Assembly (NCBI GenBank): GCA_020633725.1
Contig: JACKDC010000002.1
Location: 558,001 to 622,000, forward strand
Length of the DNA stretch: 64,000 nt
Origin: Candidatus Latescibacterota bacterium
Lineage (GTDB): Bacteria > Krumholzibacteriota > Krumholzibacteriia > JACNKJ01
Direction of reading: 5' to 3'
Shown: one piece after another, positions 1 to 9,709 of the stretch
Layout: each line of letters starts with the position of its first letter
Numbering within the stretch: the first letter of the stretch is position 1
The notes under the pieces: generated by a model
What the model was told of the DNA's origin: nothing
The model's database searches: none
Seen by the model: only the letters and a program-made list of their open reading frames with translations
Made by a program: the position numbers and the translations under genes

Positions 1-1045
1 ACAGCGCGCGGAAATTGCCCTTGCCGAAGCTGTTGCAGCCCTTGCGCTGGATGATCTCGAAGAAGAGCGTCGGCCGGTCTTCCACCGGCTTCGAGAAGAG
101 CTGGAGCAGGTAGCCCTTGTCGTCGCGGTCCACGAGGATGCCGAGCGGGGCGAGGACCTTGAGGTCCTCGTCGATCTTGCCCACACGGTCGCCCAGCATC
201 GTGTAGTAGGAGTCGGGCACGCTCAGGAACTCCACGCCGGCGGCGCGCAGCTTCTGCACGGTCTCGATGATGTCGCCGGTCAGGAGCGCGATGTGCTGCG
301 AGCCGGGGCCCTTGTTGAAGTCGAGGTACTCCTCGATCTGGCTCTTCTTGAGCCCCTTGGCCGGCTCGTTGATCGGGAAGCGGATGTTGGCCGTGGGGCT
401 GCTCATCACCTTGGAGCGCAGGGCGGTGAACTCGGTGGAGATGTCCTTGTCGTCGAAGGAGAGGAACTGCGTCCAGCCGAGGACGCGCTCGTACCACTCC
501 TTCCAGTACTCCATCTTGCCCTCTTCGACGTTGCCCACGATGTGGTCGATCACCTTGAAGCCGAAGCCGGGCTCGTCGATGCGCTGCTCCCGGTAGCCGG
601 GCAGGAAGCAGCCCTTGTAGTCCTTCATGGAGATGAAGCTGTGGATCACGTCGCCGTAGGTGTGGATGGCGGCGTGGCGCACCGTGCCGTGCTCGTCGCT
701 GCGGTCCACCGGCTCCTTGACCGGCACGGCGCCGCGCTCGACGGCCAGGGCGAAGGCGCGGTCGGCGTCGTCCACCAGGAAGGCGATGTCGCGCACCCCG
801 TCGCCGTGGCGGTTCAGGAAGTCGTTCATCACGCCGTGCTCGTCCAGCGGCGTGCTGAGCACCAGACGGACCTTGTTCTCCCCCAGGCAGTAGGACGTGC
901 GGTCCTTGAGGCCGGTCTCCAGTCCCGCGTAGGCGATCTGGCTGAAGCCGAAGCCCTTGCGATAGTAGTAGGCGGCCTGCTTCGCGTTGCCGGCCCAGAT
1001 CTCGACGTGGTGGATGGACTTGATGGCGATGGGTTCCACGGACAT
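1..1045 (-). CDS. hpd: 4-hydroxyphenylpyruvate dioxygenase (3' end cut by window)
   Basis: Cytoplasmic Fe(II) dioxygenase converting 4-hydroxyphenylpyruvate to homogentisate in tyrosine catabolism. The reverse-strand reading is open from ATG at 1045 to the window edge, about 348 residues. Two vicinal-oxygen-chelate halves are visible: IHHVEIW near the N-terminus, then VIDHIVGNV (first iron His), SQHIALLTGD (second iron His) and FFEIIQRKG (iron Glu). The open end reads GNFRAL, the usual family C-terminus, so only a few residues are missing. GGGAG lies just upstream of the ATG. The gene is divergent from the CBS-domain gene. A TTGCGC-17-TAAGCT promoter precedes it. Family assignment is secure. 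Confidence 0.95.
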   Translation of the reverse strand, partial: MSVEPIAIKSIHHVEIWAGNAKQAAYYYRKGFGFSQIAYAGLETGLKDRTSYCLGENKVRLVLSTPLDEHGVMNDFLNRHGDGVRDIAFLVDDADRAFALAVERGAVPVKEPVDRSDEHGTVRHAAIHTYGDVIHSFISMKDYKGCFLPGYREQRIDEPGFGFKVIDHIVGNVEEGKMEYWKEWYERVLGWTQFLSFDDKDISTEFTALRSKVMSSPTANIRFPINEPAKGLKKSQIEEYLDFNKGPGSQHIALLTGDIIETVQKLRAAGVEFLSVPDSYYTMLGDRVGKIDEDLKVLAPLGILVDRDDKGYLLQLFSKPVEDRPTLFFEIIQRKGCNSFGKGNFRAL

Positions 1046-1092
1046 CGGGCGCTCCCGGGGTTGGCGTGAGGGGTCGCTGTTCGGGTAGGGCG

Positions 1093-1121
1093 AGCTTACG
1101 AGGGTGACGGCGGTCGCGCAA
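1093..1121 (-). promoter_or_regulatory. Predicted promoter of hpd
   Basis: On the minus strand, TTGCGC (1121-1116), a 17-base spacer and TAAGCT (1098-1093) lie about 50 bases before the hpd start. It stands nearly back to back with the promoter of the CBS-domain gene. Confidence 0.5.
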
Positions 1122-1134
1122 GACCCCAAATCGC

Positions 1135-1163
1135 TTGCCAGACCAGGGTTTCGGACCTAGGAT
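1135..1163 (+). promoter_or_regulatory. Predicted promoter of the CBS-domain gene
   Basis: TTGCCA (1135-1140), 17-base spacer, TAGGAT (1158-1163), 53 bases before the ATG at 1216. This hexamer style recurs through the window. Confidence 0.5.
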
Positions 1164-1215
1164 TGCTCAAGCATTGCGGCAGGGAACAGGAAAACCGCAA
1201 CCGCAGGGAGGACGC

Positions 1216-1653
1216 ATGAAGCGCGTGCAGAACATCCTCGAACGCAAGGGGACGGCCGTCTCCTCCATCGGCGAGTCGGCCACCGTTCTGGAGGCCGCCC
1301 GCGAGATGAACCGCCAGCGCATCGGCAGCCTGGTGGTGCTCAAGGGCGACGACGTCATCGGGATCTTCTCGGAACGGGACATCCTCACGCGCGTCGTGGC
1401 CGTGGGCCTGGACCCCGCCACCACGGCCGTCAACGCGGTGATGACCACGCCCGTGGCCTGCTGCAAGCGGGAGTCGAGCCTCGAGGAGTGCAAGGCGGTC
1501 ATGACGGAGCTGCGCGTCCGCCACCTGCCGGTGGTGGACGAGGGCCGCCTCCAGGGCATCGTGACCGCCGGCGACCTGATGGCCTTCGAGGCCAAGGAGC
1601 ACGAGCACACCATCGAGCACCTCTATCACTACCTCTACGGCACCTCCCCCTGA
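1216..1653 (+). CDS. CBS-domain pair protein
   Basis: A 145-residue cytoplasmic protein made almost wholly of two CBS domains, a module that usually binds adenosine ligands such as AMP, ATP or SAM. Repeat one spans about residues 5-65, with the hallmark IGSLVVLKGDDVIGIFSERD. Repeat two spans about 75-140, with VRHLPVVDEGRLQGIVTAGD. I chose ATG 1216 because GGGAGG sits 5 bases upstream; an earlier in-frame ATG at 1135 overlaps the predicted promoter. No catalytic domain is attached. The gene lies between hpd and the transhydrogenase genes, and its partner cannot be told from the sequence. Confidence 0.88.
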   Translation: MKRVQNILERKGTAVSSIGESATVLEAAREMNRQRIGSLVVLKGDDVIGIFSERDILTRVVAVGLDPATTAVNAVMTTPVACCKRESSLEECKAVMTELRVRHLPVVDEGRLQGIVTAGDLMAFEAKEHEHTIEHLYHYLYGTSP

Positions 1654-1680
1654 ACGCGGGGCGGGCGGCCGGGAAATCCC

Positions 1681-1709
1681 TTGATGCCCTCGAAGGGCCC
1701 GCCTAAACT
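1681..1709 (+). promoter_or_regulatory. Predicted promoter of the pnt operon
   Basis: TTGATG (1681-1686), 17-base spacer, TAAACT (1704-1709), about 100 bases before pntAA. Confidence 0.45.
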
Positions 1710-1808
1710 GGCGCGGTTCCAGTTCGCCCTGACGCCTGCGCGCGCCCTGCCGGACAGCCCCGCGCGGGCAGGGTCGGCGAGGGCACGAAGCGAGAGGATG
1801 TGTGCGCC

Positions 1809-2954
1809 ATGATCGTCGGCATTCCCAAGGAGACCTTCCCCGGCGAGCGCCGCGTCGCCATGGTGCCCGCCAACATGGCGCCCCTGATCAAGGCCGGCGC
1901 GGAACTCCGCGTCGAGCGCGGCGCCGGCGAAGCGGCCGGCATCGTGGACGGGGCCTTCACCGAGAAGGGCGCGAGTCTGGCCAGCCGCGAGGAGCTCTTC
2001 GCGCAGGCCGACGTGATCGTCCAGGTCCGCAGCCTCGGCGCCAATCCCGAGGCCGGCGAGAGCGATCTGCCGCTGCTGCGCAAGGACCAGGTGCTCGTGG
2101 GCATGTCCGACCCCCTGGGCAACCCCCAGGCCGCGGCCAAGATCGCCGCGACGGGCGCCACCCACTTCAGCCTCGAGCTGATCCCGCGCATCACCCGCGG
2201 CCAGGCGATGGACGTGCTGTCCTCCATGGCCACCGTGGCCGGCTACCGCGCCGTCATTCTGGCCGCCGAGCGCCTGCCCCGCATGTTCCCGATGATGATG
2301 ACCGCGGCGGGCACGCTGACGCCGGCGCACGTCTTCATCATGGGCGCGGGCGTGGCCGGCCTGCAGGCCATCGCCAGCGCGCGCAAGCTCGGCGCGGTGG
2401 TTCACGCCTACGACGTGCGCCCGGCGGTCAAGGAGCAGGTGGAGAGCCTGGGCGGCAAGTTCGTCGAGCTGCCGCTGGACACGGCGGGCGCCGAGGACGC
2501 CGGCGGCTACGCCAAGGAGCAGAGCGCCGAGTTCCTGGCCAAGCAGCGCGAGCTGCTGAGCAAGGTGATCGCCGACAGCGACGTGGTCATCACCACGGCG
2601 GCCGTGCCCGGGCGGCGCGCGCCGATCCTCGTGACCGCCGACATGGTGAAGGGCATGGCGCCCGGGTCGGTGATCGTCGACCTGGCCGCCGAGCGCGGCG
2701 GCAACTGCGAGCTGACGCAGCCGGGCGAGACGGCCGTCGTGGGCGGCGTGAGCATCCTCGGCCCGCCCAACCTGCCCAGCGACGTGCCCTTCCACGCCAG
2801 CCAGATGTTCGCCAAGAACGTCGCCAACTTCCTGCTCAACATGGTCAAGGAGGGCCAGCTCACGATCGACCGCGCGGACGAGATCGTGGACGGCACCCTC
2901 GTCACCCAGGGCGGCGCGGTCGTGAACGAGCGCGTCAAGGCGCTGCTGAGCTGA
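1809..2954 (+). CDS. pntAA: NAD(P) transhydrogenase subunit alpha, part 1
   Basis: The NAD(H)-binding dI component of proton-translocating transhydrogenase, which moves hydride from NADH to NADP+ at the expense of the proton gradient. The 381-residue soluble protein opens with MIVGIPKET and has the alanine-dehydrogenase/PntA fold. The Rossmann loop reads VFIMGAGVAGLQAIASARKLG, with acidic YDVR after it. I prefer ATG 1809 over 1800 because MIVGIPKET is the family start and the GAGAGG motif is then properly spaced. First gene of the pntAA-pntAB-pntB operon; 23 bases separate it from pntAB. Confidence 0.95.
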   Translation: MIVGIPKETFPGERRVAMVPANMAPLIKAGAELRVERGAGEAAGIVDGAFTEKGASLASREELFAQADVIVQVRSLGANPEAGESDLPLLRKDQVLVGMSDPLGNPQAAAKIAATGATHFSLELIPRITRGQAMDVLSSMATVAGYRAVILAAERLPRMFPMMMTAAGTLTPAHVFIMGAGVAGLQAIASARKLGAVVHAYDVRPAVKEQVESLGGKFVELPLDTAGAEDAGGYAKEQSAEFLAKQRELLSKVIADSDVVITTAAVPGRRAPILVTADMVKGMAPGSVIVDLAAERGGNCELTQPGETAVVGGVSILGPPNLPSDVPFHASQMFAKNVANFLLNMVKEGQLTIDRADEIVDGTLVTQGGAVVNERVKALLS

Positions 2955-2977
2955 CCCGCGCCGCACAAGGAGCGATC

Positions 2978-3265
2978 ATGGACTTCCTCAGCATTCTCAC
3001 CCTCTTCGCGCTGGCGATCTTCGTCGGCTTCGAGATCATCACCAAGGTGCCGCCAACGCTGCACACGCCGCTGATGTCCGGCTCCAACGCCATCAGCGGC
3101 ATCACGGTGATCGGCGCGCTCCTGGCGGCCGGCTCGGAGAAGGGCGGCCATCCCCTCGTGACATGGCTGGGCGTGGCGGCGGTGGTGTTCGCCACCATCA
3201 ACGTGGTGGGCGGCTTCATGGTCACGCACCGCATGCTGGCGATGTTCAAGAAGAAGGAGAACTAG
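2978..3265 (+). CDS. pntAB: NAD(P) transhydrogenase subunit alpha, part 2
   Basis: A 95-residue membrane protein forming the first part of the transmembrane proton channel (dII). It corresponds to the C-terminal membrane region of single-chain PntA. Helices are visible at about residues 3-20, 32-52 and 58-82, with a basic C-terminus (MFKKKEN). AAGG precedes the ATG. The split of alpha into two genes is common outside enterobacteria. pntB starts 2 bases after its stop. Confidence 0.94.
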   Translation: MDFLSILTLFALAIFVGFEIITKVPPTLHTPLMSGSNAISGITVIGALLAAGSEKGGHPLVTWLGVAAVVFATINVVGGFMVTHRMLAMFKKKEN

Positions 3266-3267
3266 GC

Positions 3268-4698
<1,431 letters not shown>

Positions 4699-4719
4699 AT
4701 CGCGGGGCGCGAAGGATCG

Positions 4720-6363
4720 ATGACGGCGAAGCAGCAGGGTTCGATGCGTCGGCGCTTCCTCCTGCACCTGAGCGTGGTGCTGCTGCTGATTCTCGGCGCG
4801 GCCCGGCTCTACATGCTGGGCATGGAGCATCTCGAGCACTCGCCGCGCGGCTTCTGGCCCAGTCTCGAGGTCGTCTTCGAGTCGCTGACCAGCACCGGCT
4901 ACGGCCGCGACGCCGGCTGGCAGCACCCCCTGATGAACCTGTTCGTCATCGTTCTGCAGCTCTCGGGGCTCACGCTGCTGCTGTCGGTCTTTCCCCTCTA
5001 TCTCGTCCCCTTCTTCGAGTCGCGCTTCGAGCAGCGCCTGCCCGTGTCGGCGCCCGAGGCCGACGGCCACGTGCTGATCTTCCGCCAGAGCCGGGCCATC
5101 GGCACCGTGCTCGGCGAGCTGGAGCGCGCGGGGCAGCAGGTGCTGGTGCTGGAGGGCGACGAGACCGAGGCCCGCCGCCTGCTCGACCAGGGCCATGCGG
5201 TGGTCCACCGTCAGCTCGACGACGAGGGGCTGCTCGCCGCGGGACTCCTGCGCGCGCGCAGCCTGATCGCGGGCGGCAGCGACGAGGAGAACGCCTCGCT
5301 GGCGCTCGCCGCGCGGCAGCTCGGCTACGGGGGCGAGATCATCACCCTGGTGGGGGATCCCACCTACCTCGACGTGATGCGCATGGCCGGCAGCAGCGAG
5401 GTGCTGGCGCCGCGCCAGCTGCTGGCGGTGGCCCTGGCCGCCCGGGCCAGCGAGCGCGTGAGCCCCACCCTGGCCGGCGCGCATCAGCTCGGCGAGAAGC
5501 TGGAGGTCTTCCAGCTGCGCGTGGGCGCGGACAGCCGTCTGGCGGGGCTCGACCTGCGGCAGGCGGCCGTCGGCGCGCGCACGGGGGCGATCGTGATCGG
5601 GCAGTGGGTGGGCGGCAGGCTCATCACGAGCCCGGGGCCGGAGATGATCCTTCAGCCCGGCGGCATCCTGGTGGTGGCCGGCTCCCACGAGAGCCTGGAG
5701 GCGCTGGTGCGTCTCGAGGCGGGGGCGCGGCCCGTCTCGCACGGCGGCCCGGTCCTCGTGGTGGGACACGGCGAGGTGGGCGCGCAGGTGGTGGAGCTGC
5801 TCCGGCAGGCCGGGGAGACGGTGCGCGTCATCGATCGACGGGAAGGCCCCGGTGTGGATACCGTGGGCGACGTGCTCGACCCCGCGACCCTGAGCGCCGC
5901 CACGCTGGACAGGGCGCAGGCCGTGGTGCTGGCCATCGACTCGGACGTCTCGACCCTCTTCGCCACGGTCATCATCCGCGACCGCAGCCACAGCGTGCCG
6001 ATCCTGGCCCGCGTCAACGAGGCCGAGAATCTGGAGAAGATCCACCGCGCCGGGGCGGACTTCGCGCTGTCCTTCAGCCAGGTGGCGGGCAGCCTGCTGG
6101 TCAGCCGGCTGCTGGGTCGGCAGGCCCTGGAGCTGGATCCCCAGCTGAAGCTACTGAAGGCGCCGGCCGGGGCATTGGTCGGGCGTCACCCGGCGGATCT
6201 GGACGTCCGCGCCCGCACCGGCTGCTCGGTGGTGGCGGTGGAGCGCGGCGACAGCCTGCTCACGAACTTCGAGCCCGACTTCCGCTTCGCGGCGGAGGAC
6301 GCGGTCTTCATCTGCGGGAGCCAGCAGGGCGTGGAGCGCTTCCAGGCGGACTACGGCGTGTGA
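4720..6363 (+). CDS. Two-TM potassium channel with tandem RCK (TrkA-N) domains
   Basis: A 547-residue inner-membrane protein. One helix spans about 13-33. A pore loop carries T57-S-T-G-Y-G62, and a second helix spans about 69-92. Two cytoplasmic nucleotide-binding RCK units follow (VLIFRQSRAIGTVL near 107; VLVVGHGEVGAQVVELLRQAG near 345), each with a TrkA-C-like half. The first Rossmann loop is degenerate (FRQSR for GxGxxG), whereas the second is intact. This resembles ligand-gated potassium channels or castor-type channels. GAAGGA sits just upstream of ATG 4720; ATG 4744 is an alternative. It follows pntB by 21 bases and may be cotranscribed. Confidence 0.82.
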   Translation: MTAKQQGSMRRRFLLHLSVVLLLILGAARLYMLGMEHLEHSPRGFWPSLEVVFESLTSTGYGRDAGWQHPLMNLFVIVLQLSGLTLLLSVFPLYLVPFFESRFEQRLPVSAPEADGHVLIFRQSRAIGTVLGELERAGQQVLVLEGDETEARRLLDQGHAVVHRQLDDEGLLAAGLLRARSLIAGGSDEENASLALAARQLGYGGEIITLVGDPTYLDVMRMAGSSEVLAPRQLLAVALAARASERVSPTLAGAHQLGEKLEVFQLRVGADSRLAGLDLRQAAVGARTGAIVIGQWVGGRLITSPGPEMILQPGGILVVAGSHESLEALVRLEAGARPVSHGGPVLVVGHGEVGAQVVELLRQAGETVRVIDRREGPGVDTVGDVLDPATLSAATLDRAQAVVLAIDSDVSTLFATVIIRDRSHSVPILARVNEAENLEKIHRAGADFALSFSQVAGSLLVSRLLGRQALELDPQLKLLKAPAGALVGRHPADLDVRARTGCSVVAVERGDSLLTNFEPDFRFAAEDAVFICGSQQGVERFQADYGV

Positions 6364-6377
6364 CGGGCCGTTTGCCC

Positions 6378-6406
6378 TTGCAATGTTCAGAGATTCCTGA
6401 TTAAGT
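6378..6406 (+). promoter_or_regulatory. Predicted promoter of the haem-barrel/YceI cassette
   Basis: TTGCAA (6378-6383), 17-base spacer, TTAAGT (6401-6406), followed by a 65-base leader to ATG 6472. The stretch is AT-richer than its surroundings. Confidence 0.4.
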
Positions 6407-6471
6407 ACACGATGTCCGGCCCGGCAGCGGGCCCCACCACGACTCGGTCACGCCGCACACCGGAGGTCCCC

Positions 6472-7602
6472 ATGCCCGTCCCTCCGCCGCGCCGGCTGTT
6501 GCTTGGCCTTGCGCTGCTCACCCTCTTCGCCGCGCTGGGCGTCCCGTCGGCGGAAGCGCTGCCGCGCTACGCCGCCAGCTACGGCCAGAAGTGCCTGCTC
6601 TGCCACGACGACCCCGCCGGCGGCGGCAAACGCAGCGCCTACGCCGCGCAGTACCTGATCCCCGAGGAGATGGTCATCCGGCGGCCCTCGGACGCGGTGC
6701 TGGAGGCCATCGATCCCGCGCTCAACGACAGGGTGAGCCTGGGCGCCGACCTGCGCACGCTCTACCAGTACCATCCCGACGCCGCCCTCAAGAGCGCGGA
6801 CAACTTCTTCCAGATGCAGGGGAGCGTGTACCTGCACGTCCAGCTGGACGACCGGCTGGCCCTGCACCTGGAGCGCGGGCCCAGCGGCGGCGGCGACGCC
6901 TACGGGCTGGCCTACGTGCTGCCCGCGGGCGGCTACCTGAAGGCCGGACGCTTCACGCCCTCCTACGGCTGGCGCTTCGCCGACCACACGCGCTTCGTTC
7001 GCGAGCTCACCGGCTTCGCGCCCCCGGCCAACGACGACGTGGGCGTGGAGCTCGGCCTCTTCCCCGGCGCCGACGCCTCGCTGAGCGCGGGCATCTTCAA
7101 CGGCTCGGGCGGTCAGCCCCTGGACGGCGACAACCGGCCCGCCGTCGCGCTGCGCGCCGAGTGGCGCCACGAGTTCGCGGGGCTGCGCGGCGCCGTGGGC
7201 GGGTCCTTCTACCGCGACGAGGAGGCGGGCCCCGGTCTCGAGCGACGTCTGGGCGGACCGCTGGCCTACCTGGCGCTGGGGCCCCTCACCTGGCTCGGGG
7301 AGTGGGACGTCATCCGCCGCGAGTTCGCGGAGGGGCCGTCGGTGATCGCGCTCGTCGCCAGCCAGGAGCTGAACTGGACGCCGCACCCGGGGGCGACCCT
7401 GCGCCTGACCTACGATCAGCACGACCCGGACATCGACCTGACGACGGGCACGCATCAGCGCCTGGGGCTGGGCACGGACCTGCTGCTCACCCCCTTCGTG
7501 GGCCTGCAGGCGATGTTCAACTGGCACGTCTACGAGGGCGGACCCGCCTTCGCCACGGCCGACCACAACGAAGCCACCCTCATCCTCCACTTCCTCTACT
7601 GA
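6472..7602 (+). CDS. Exported CxxCH-motif protein with barrel-like C-terminal region
   Basis: A 376-residue protein with a signal peptide (about 1-26, ending SAEA). One c-type haem motif, C41-L-L-C44-H45, lies in the mature N-terminus. From about residue 90 to the end the pattern is alternating polar/hydrophobic with aromatic strand ends (LHLERGPSGG, AYVLPAGGYLKAGRF, WNWHVYEGG) and a terminal HFLY. That pattern suggests an outer-membrane beta-barrel or porin-like fold. GGAGGT precedes ATG 6472; the upstream ATG 6412 lacks a ribosome site. It heads a four-gene set with YceI, a haem-motif lipoprotein and a methyltransferase. I do not recognise a named family, and the barrel is an inference. Confidence 0.7.
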   Translation: MPVPPPRRLLLGLALLTLFAALGVPSAEALPRYAASYGQKCLLCHDDPAGGGKRSAYAAQYLIPEEMVIRRPSDAVLEAIDPALNDRVSLGADLRTLYQYHPDAALKSADNFFQMQGSVYLHVQLDDRLALHLERGPSGGGDAYGLAYVLPAGGYLKAGRFTPSYGWRFADHTRFVRELTGFAPPANDDVGVELGLFPGADASLSAGIFNGSGGQPLDGDNRPAVALRAEWRHEFAGLRGAVGGSFYRDEEAGPGLERRLGGPLAYLALGPLTWLGEWDVIRREFAEGPSVIALVASQELNWTPHPGATLRLTYDQHDPDIDLTTGTHQRLGLGTDLLLTPFVGLQAMFNWHVYEGGPAFATADHNEATLILHFLY

Positions 7603-7622
7603 CCGAGCGGAAGGAGATCCCC

Positions 7623-8234
7623 ATGCGAACCATCCCCCGCGCGACGCTTCTCCTCGGCCTGCTGCTTGCGGCCGTCCCGGCCTGGGCCGCGCCCACGCTG
7701 TTCAGCATCGTCCCGGGCGAGGACGGCAACCAGGTCAGCTTCCTCTCCAAGGCGCCCATGGAGACCGTCGAGGGCAAGACCGATCAGGCCACGGGCAGCG
7801 TGAGCGTCGACCTCGAGGATCTCCGCGCGGGCTGCCGCGTGGAGGTCCGCGTGGACCTCGCCAGCATCGACACCGGCATCGGCAAGCGGAACCAGCACAT
7901 GCGCGAGAACCATCTAGAGACGGACAAGTACCCCCACGCCGTCTTCACGGCCGACTCGGTCGTCGCGACGAGCGGCGCCGCGCTCGCGCCCGGCGCCTCG
8001 GCCACGCTCACGCTGGCGGGGGACTTCGCGCTGCACGGCGTGACGCGGCGGATCGAGGTGCCCGTCACCGTGACGCGCAGCGCCGACGGCCGCGCGCTCG
8101 GCGTGGCGTCGACCTTCGACGTGAAGCTCGCCGACTACGAGATCTCGCGGCCCAAGTTCCTGATCATGAAGCTGGACGAGGTGCAGCACGTCACCGTGGC
8201 GCTCACCGCGCACAGCCGCGGCCAGGAGGGCTAG
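7623..8234 (+). CDS. YceI-family periplasmic protein
   Basis: A 203-residue exported protein with a signal peptide (about 1-21, AWA cleavage). The body is the YceI lipocalin-like domain, which binds polyisoprenoids in characterised members. Visible marks are TGSVSVDLEDL, the conserved region DTGIGKRNQHMRENHLETDK, HAVFTADS and FALHGVTRRIEVPVTV. AAGGAGA stands 5 bases before the ATG, and 20 bases separate it from the preceding gene. Its stop abuts the next start, so it is surely in one operon with both neighbours. The ligand is unknown here; cytochrome-like partners suggest a quinone-related or redox role, which is inference. Confidence 0.9.
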   Translation: MRTIPRATLLLGLLLAAVPAWAAPTLFSIVPGEDGNQVSFLSKAPMETVEGKTDQATGSVSVDLEDLRAGCRVEVRVDLASIDTGIGKRNQHMRENHLETDKYPHAVFTADSVVATSGAALAPGASATLTLAGDFALHGVTRRIEVPVTVTRSADGRALGVASTFDVKLADYEISRPKFLIMKLDEVQHVTVALTAHSRGQEG

Positions 8235-8633
8235 ATGCGACGCGCTCGACTGCCGCTGCTGCTGGGCGTGGCGCTGCTCGCGCTGACGGGCTGCTCGGAT
8301 CTCGGCGATCCCTACGTGCCGGCGCCCCTCGAACCGCCGCCGCCGGAGTTCACCGTTCTCTGGGGCGACGACGTCGAACCCATCCTGCAGGCCAACTGTC
8401 AGGGCTGCCACTTCCCGGAGATGTCGGTCTACGCGAACATCGTCGGCGTGGAGGCGGTGGGCTACGGCGGGCCCTTCCGGGTGGCCGCGGGCGACACGGC
8501 GAACTCGGTGCTCTTCCAGAAGATCAGCGGCAACCCGGCCTACGGCGCCCAGATGCCCTTCGGCGGCGCGCTGCTGCCCGAGCAGGTCACCGCCATCGGC
8601 ACCTGGATCGCGGAAGGGGCGCTCGAGAATTGA
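8235..8633 (+). CDS. Lipoprotein with a single cytochrome c motif
   Basis: A 132-residue protein starting directly after the YceI stop. The signal peptide ends in a lipobox (LALTGC, Cys20). A Pro-rich linker follows, then C55-Q-G-C58-H59 in the context VEPILQANCQGCHFPEM. The C-terminal MPFGGALLPEQVTAIGTWI is the usual axial-Met and last helix of small cytochrome c or cytochrome C-like domains in sulfatase/planctomycete-type proteins. It is likely an outer-membrane-anchored electron carrier. Its stop overlaps the next start codon. Confidence 0.85.
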   Translation: MRRARLPLLLGVALLALTGCSDLGDPYVPAPLEPPPPEFTVLWGDDVEPILQANCQGCHFPEMSVYANIVGVEAVGYGGPFRVAAGDTANSVLFQKISGNPAYGAQMPFGGALLPEQVTAIGTWIAEGALEN

Positions 8634-9094
8634 CGACCGGGCGCGCGCGGCGAGGCTGGAGCTGGGTGCTGGTGCAGCTCGTCATCTTCGGGCTGATCCT
8701 CTGGGAGCCGCTCGACTGGACCTTCCCGCGGCCCGCGCTTCTCGGCTGGGCGGGCCTGGCGCTGATCCTCGTCGGCGGCTGGCTGGGGACCGGCGGCCTG
8801 CTGGCGCTGGGTCCGTCGCTCAGCCCCTTTCCCGAACCGCGGCAGGGCGCGCGCCTCGTGGCCGGCGGGGTCTACGCGCGGGTGCGGCATCCCATCTACG
8901 GCGGTCTGGTGCTAGGATCGCTGGGGCTCGCGCTCTGGCGCGGCAGTCTCGGCGGGCTGCTGCTCGCCGCGCTGCTCCTGGTCTTCTTCGACCGCAAGTC
9001 GCGTTACGAGGAGCGCCGCCTGGAAACACGATTCCCCACCTACGCCGACTACCGGCGGCAGGTGGGGAAGCGTCTGTTGCCCTGGATCTACTGA
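8630..9094 (+). CDS. ICMT/PEMT-like membrane methyltransferase
   Basis: A 154-residue integral membrane protein of the isoprenylcysteine carboxyl methyltransferase/phospholipid methyltransferase type. Hydrophobic segments lie at about 10-28, 35-55 and 85-112. The family core is present: LVAGGVYARVRHPIYGGLVL (SAM-binding RHPxY), then RLETRFPTYADYRRQVG. The start is TTG 8630, overlapping the TGA of the lipoprotein by translational coupling; no ATG is available near the family N-terminus. Substrate is not known. It is last in the haem/YceI cassette and converges with tlpA, 2 bases away. Confidence 0.82.
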   Translation: MTTGRARRGWSWVLVQLVIFGLILWEPLDWTFPRPALLGWAGLALILVGGWLGTGGLLALGPSLSPFPEPRQGARLVAGGVYARVRHPIYGGLVLGSLGLALWRGSLGGLLLAALLLVFFDRKSRYEERRLETRFPTYADYRRQVGKRLLPWIY

Positions 9095-9096
9095 GC

Positions 9097-9675
9097 CTAC
9101 TCCATGCGCTCGGCGGTCGCGCGGTCGGCCGTGCCGTGATCCGCGGACGCGCCCTTGCCCTTGCCGCCCTCGACCTGCGCGAGCAGGCCATCGATCGTCG
9201 ACTTGATCTGCGGCATCGCACGCGGGTCGAAGCCCACCGTGCTGTAGGCCACCTTGCCGTCCGGTCCCACGATGAACATGCTCGGGATGCTCCGCACACC
9301 GTAGGCGTTCGCCACGGCGCCGCCGTCGTCGAAGAGCGCGGTGAGGGTGGACTTCTGCGCCTGGATGAACTTCAGGCCGTCGCCGGCCCGGCGGTCGAGG
9401 CTGAGCGCCAGCACCTGGAAGGGCCGGTCCTTGTACTCGCTCTGCAGGGCCTGGACCTCGGGGAAGGACTTGCGGCAGGGGCCGCACCAGCTCGCCCAGA
9501 AGTCGATGTAGACCACCTGGCCCTTGAGATCGGAGAGCGTGTAGCTGGTGGCGCCGTCGAGGGTGCTCAGCGTGAAGTCCGGGGCGGCGTCGCCCGTGGC
9601 CGTGATCGCGCCGGCCGGCAGGCCGTGACCGAGCGCCAGGATGGCGAGGGCGACGGCAGCGAGAAGCTTCTTCAT
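9097..9675 (-). CDS. TlpA-like periplasmic thiol-disulfide oxidoreductase
   Basis: A 192-residue exported thioredoxin-fold protein. The signal peptide spans about 1-24. An AhpC/TSA-Redoxin start (GDAAPDFTLSTLDG) follows, then WCGPC with C64 and C67 and the cis-Pro region VRSIPSMFIVGPDGK. The tail is charged and low-complexity (KGKGASADHGTADRATAERME). ATG 9675 is preceded by AAGGAGAA. It is the last gene of the minus-strand redox operon, 34 bases after OsmC. Likely role is reduction of periplasmic thiols, for example apocytochrome c, which would suit the many haem proteins here (inference). Confidence 0.9.
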   Translation of the reverse strand: MKKLLAAVALAILALGHGLPAGAITATGDAAPDFTLSTLDGATSYTLSDLKGQVVYIDFWASWCGPCRKSFPEVQALQSEYKDRPFQVLALSLDRRAGDGLKFIQAQKSTLTALFDDGGAVANAYGVRSIPSMFIVGPDGKVAYSTVGFDPRAMPQIKSTIDGLLAQVEGGKGKGASADHGTADRATAERME

Positions 9676-9709
9676 GGTGGTTCTCCTTGGCTGTCGGGGT
9701 GTCACGGCG

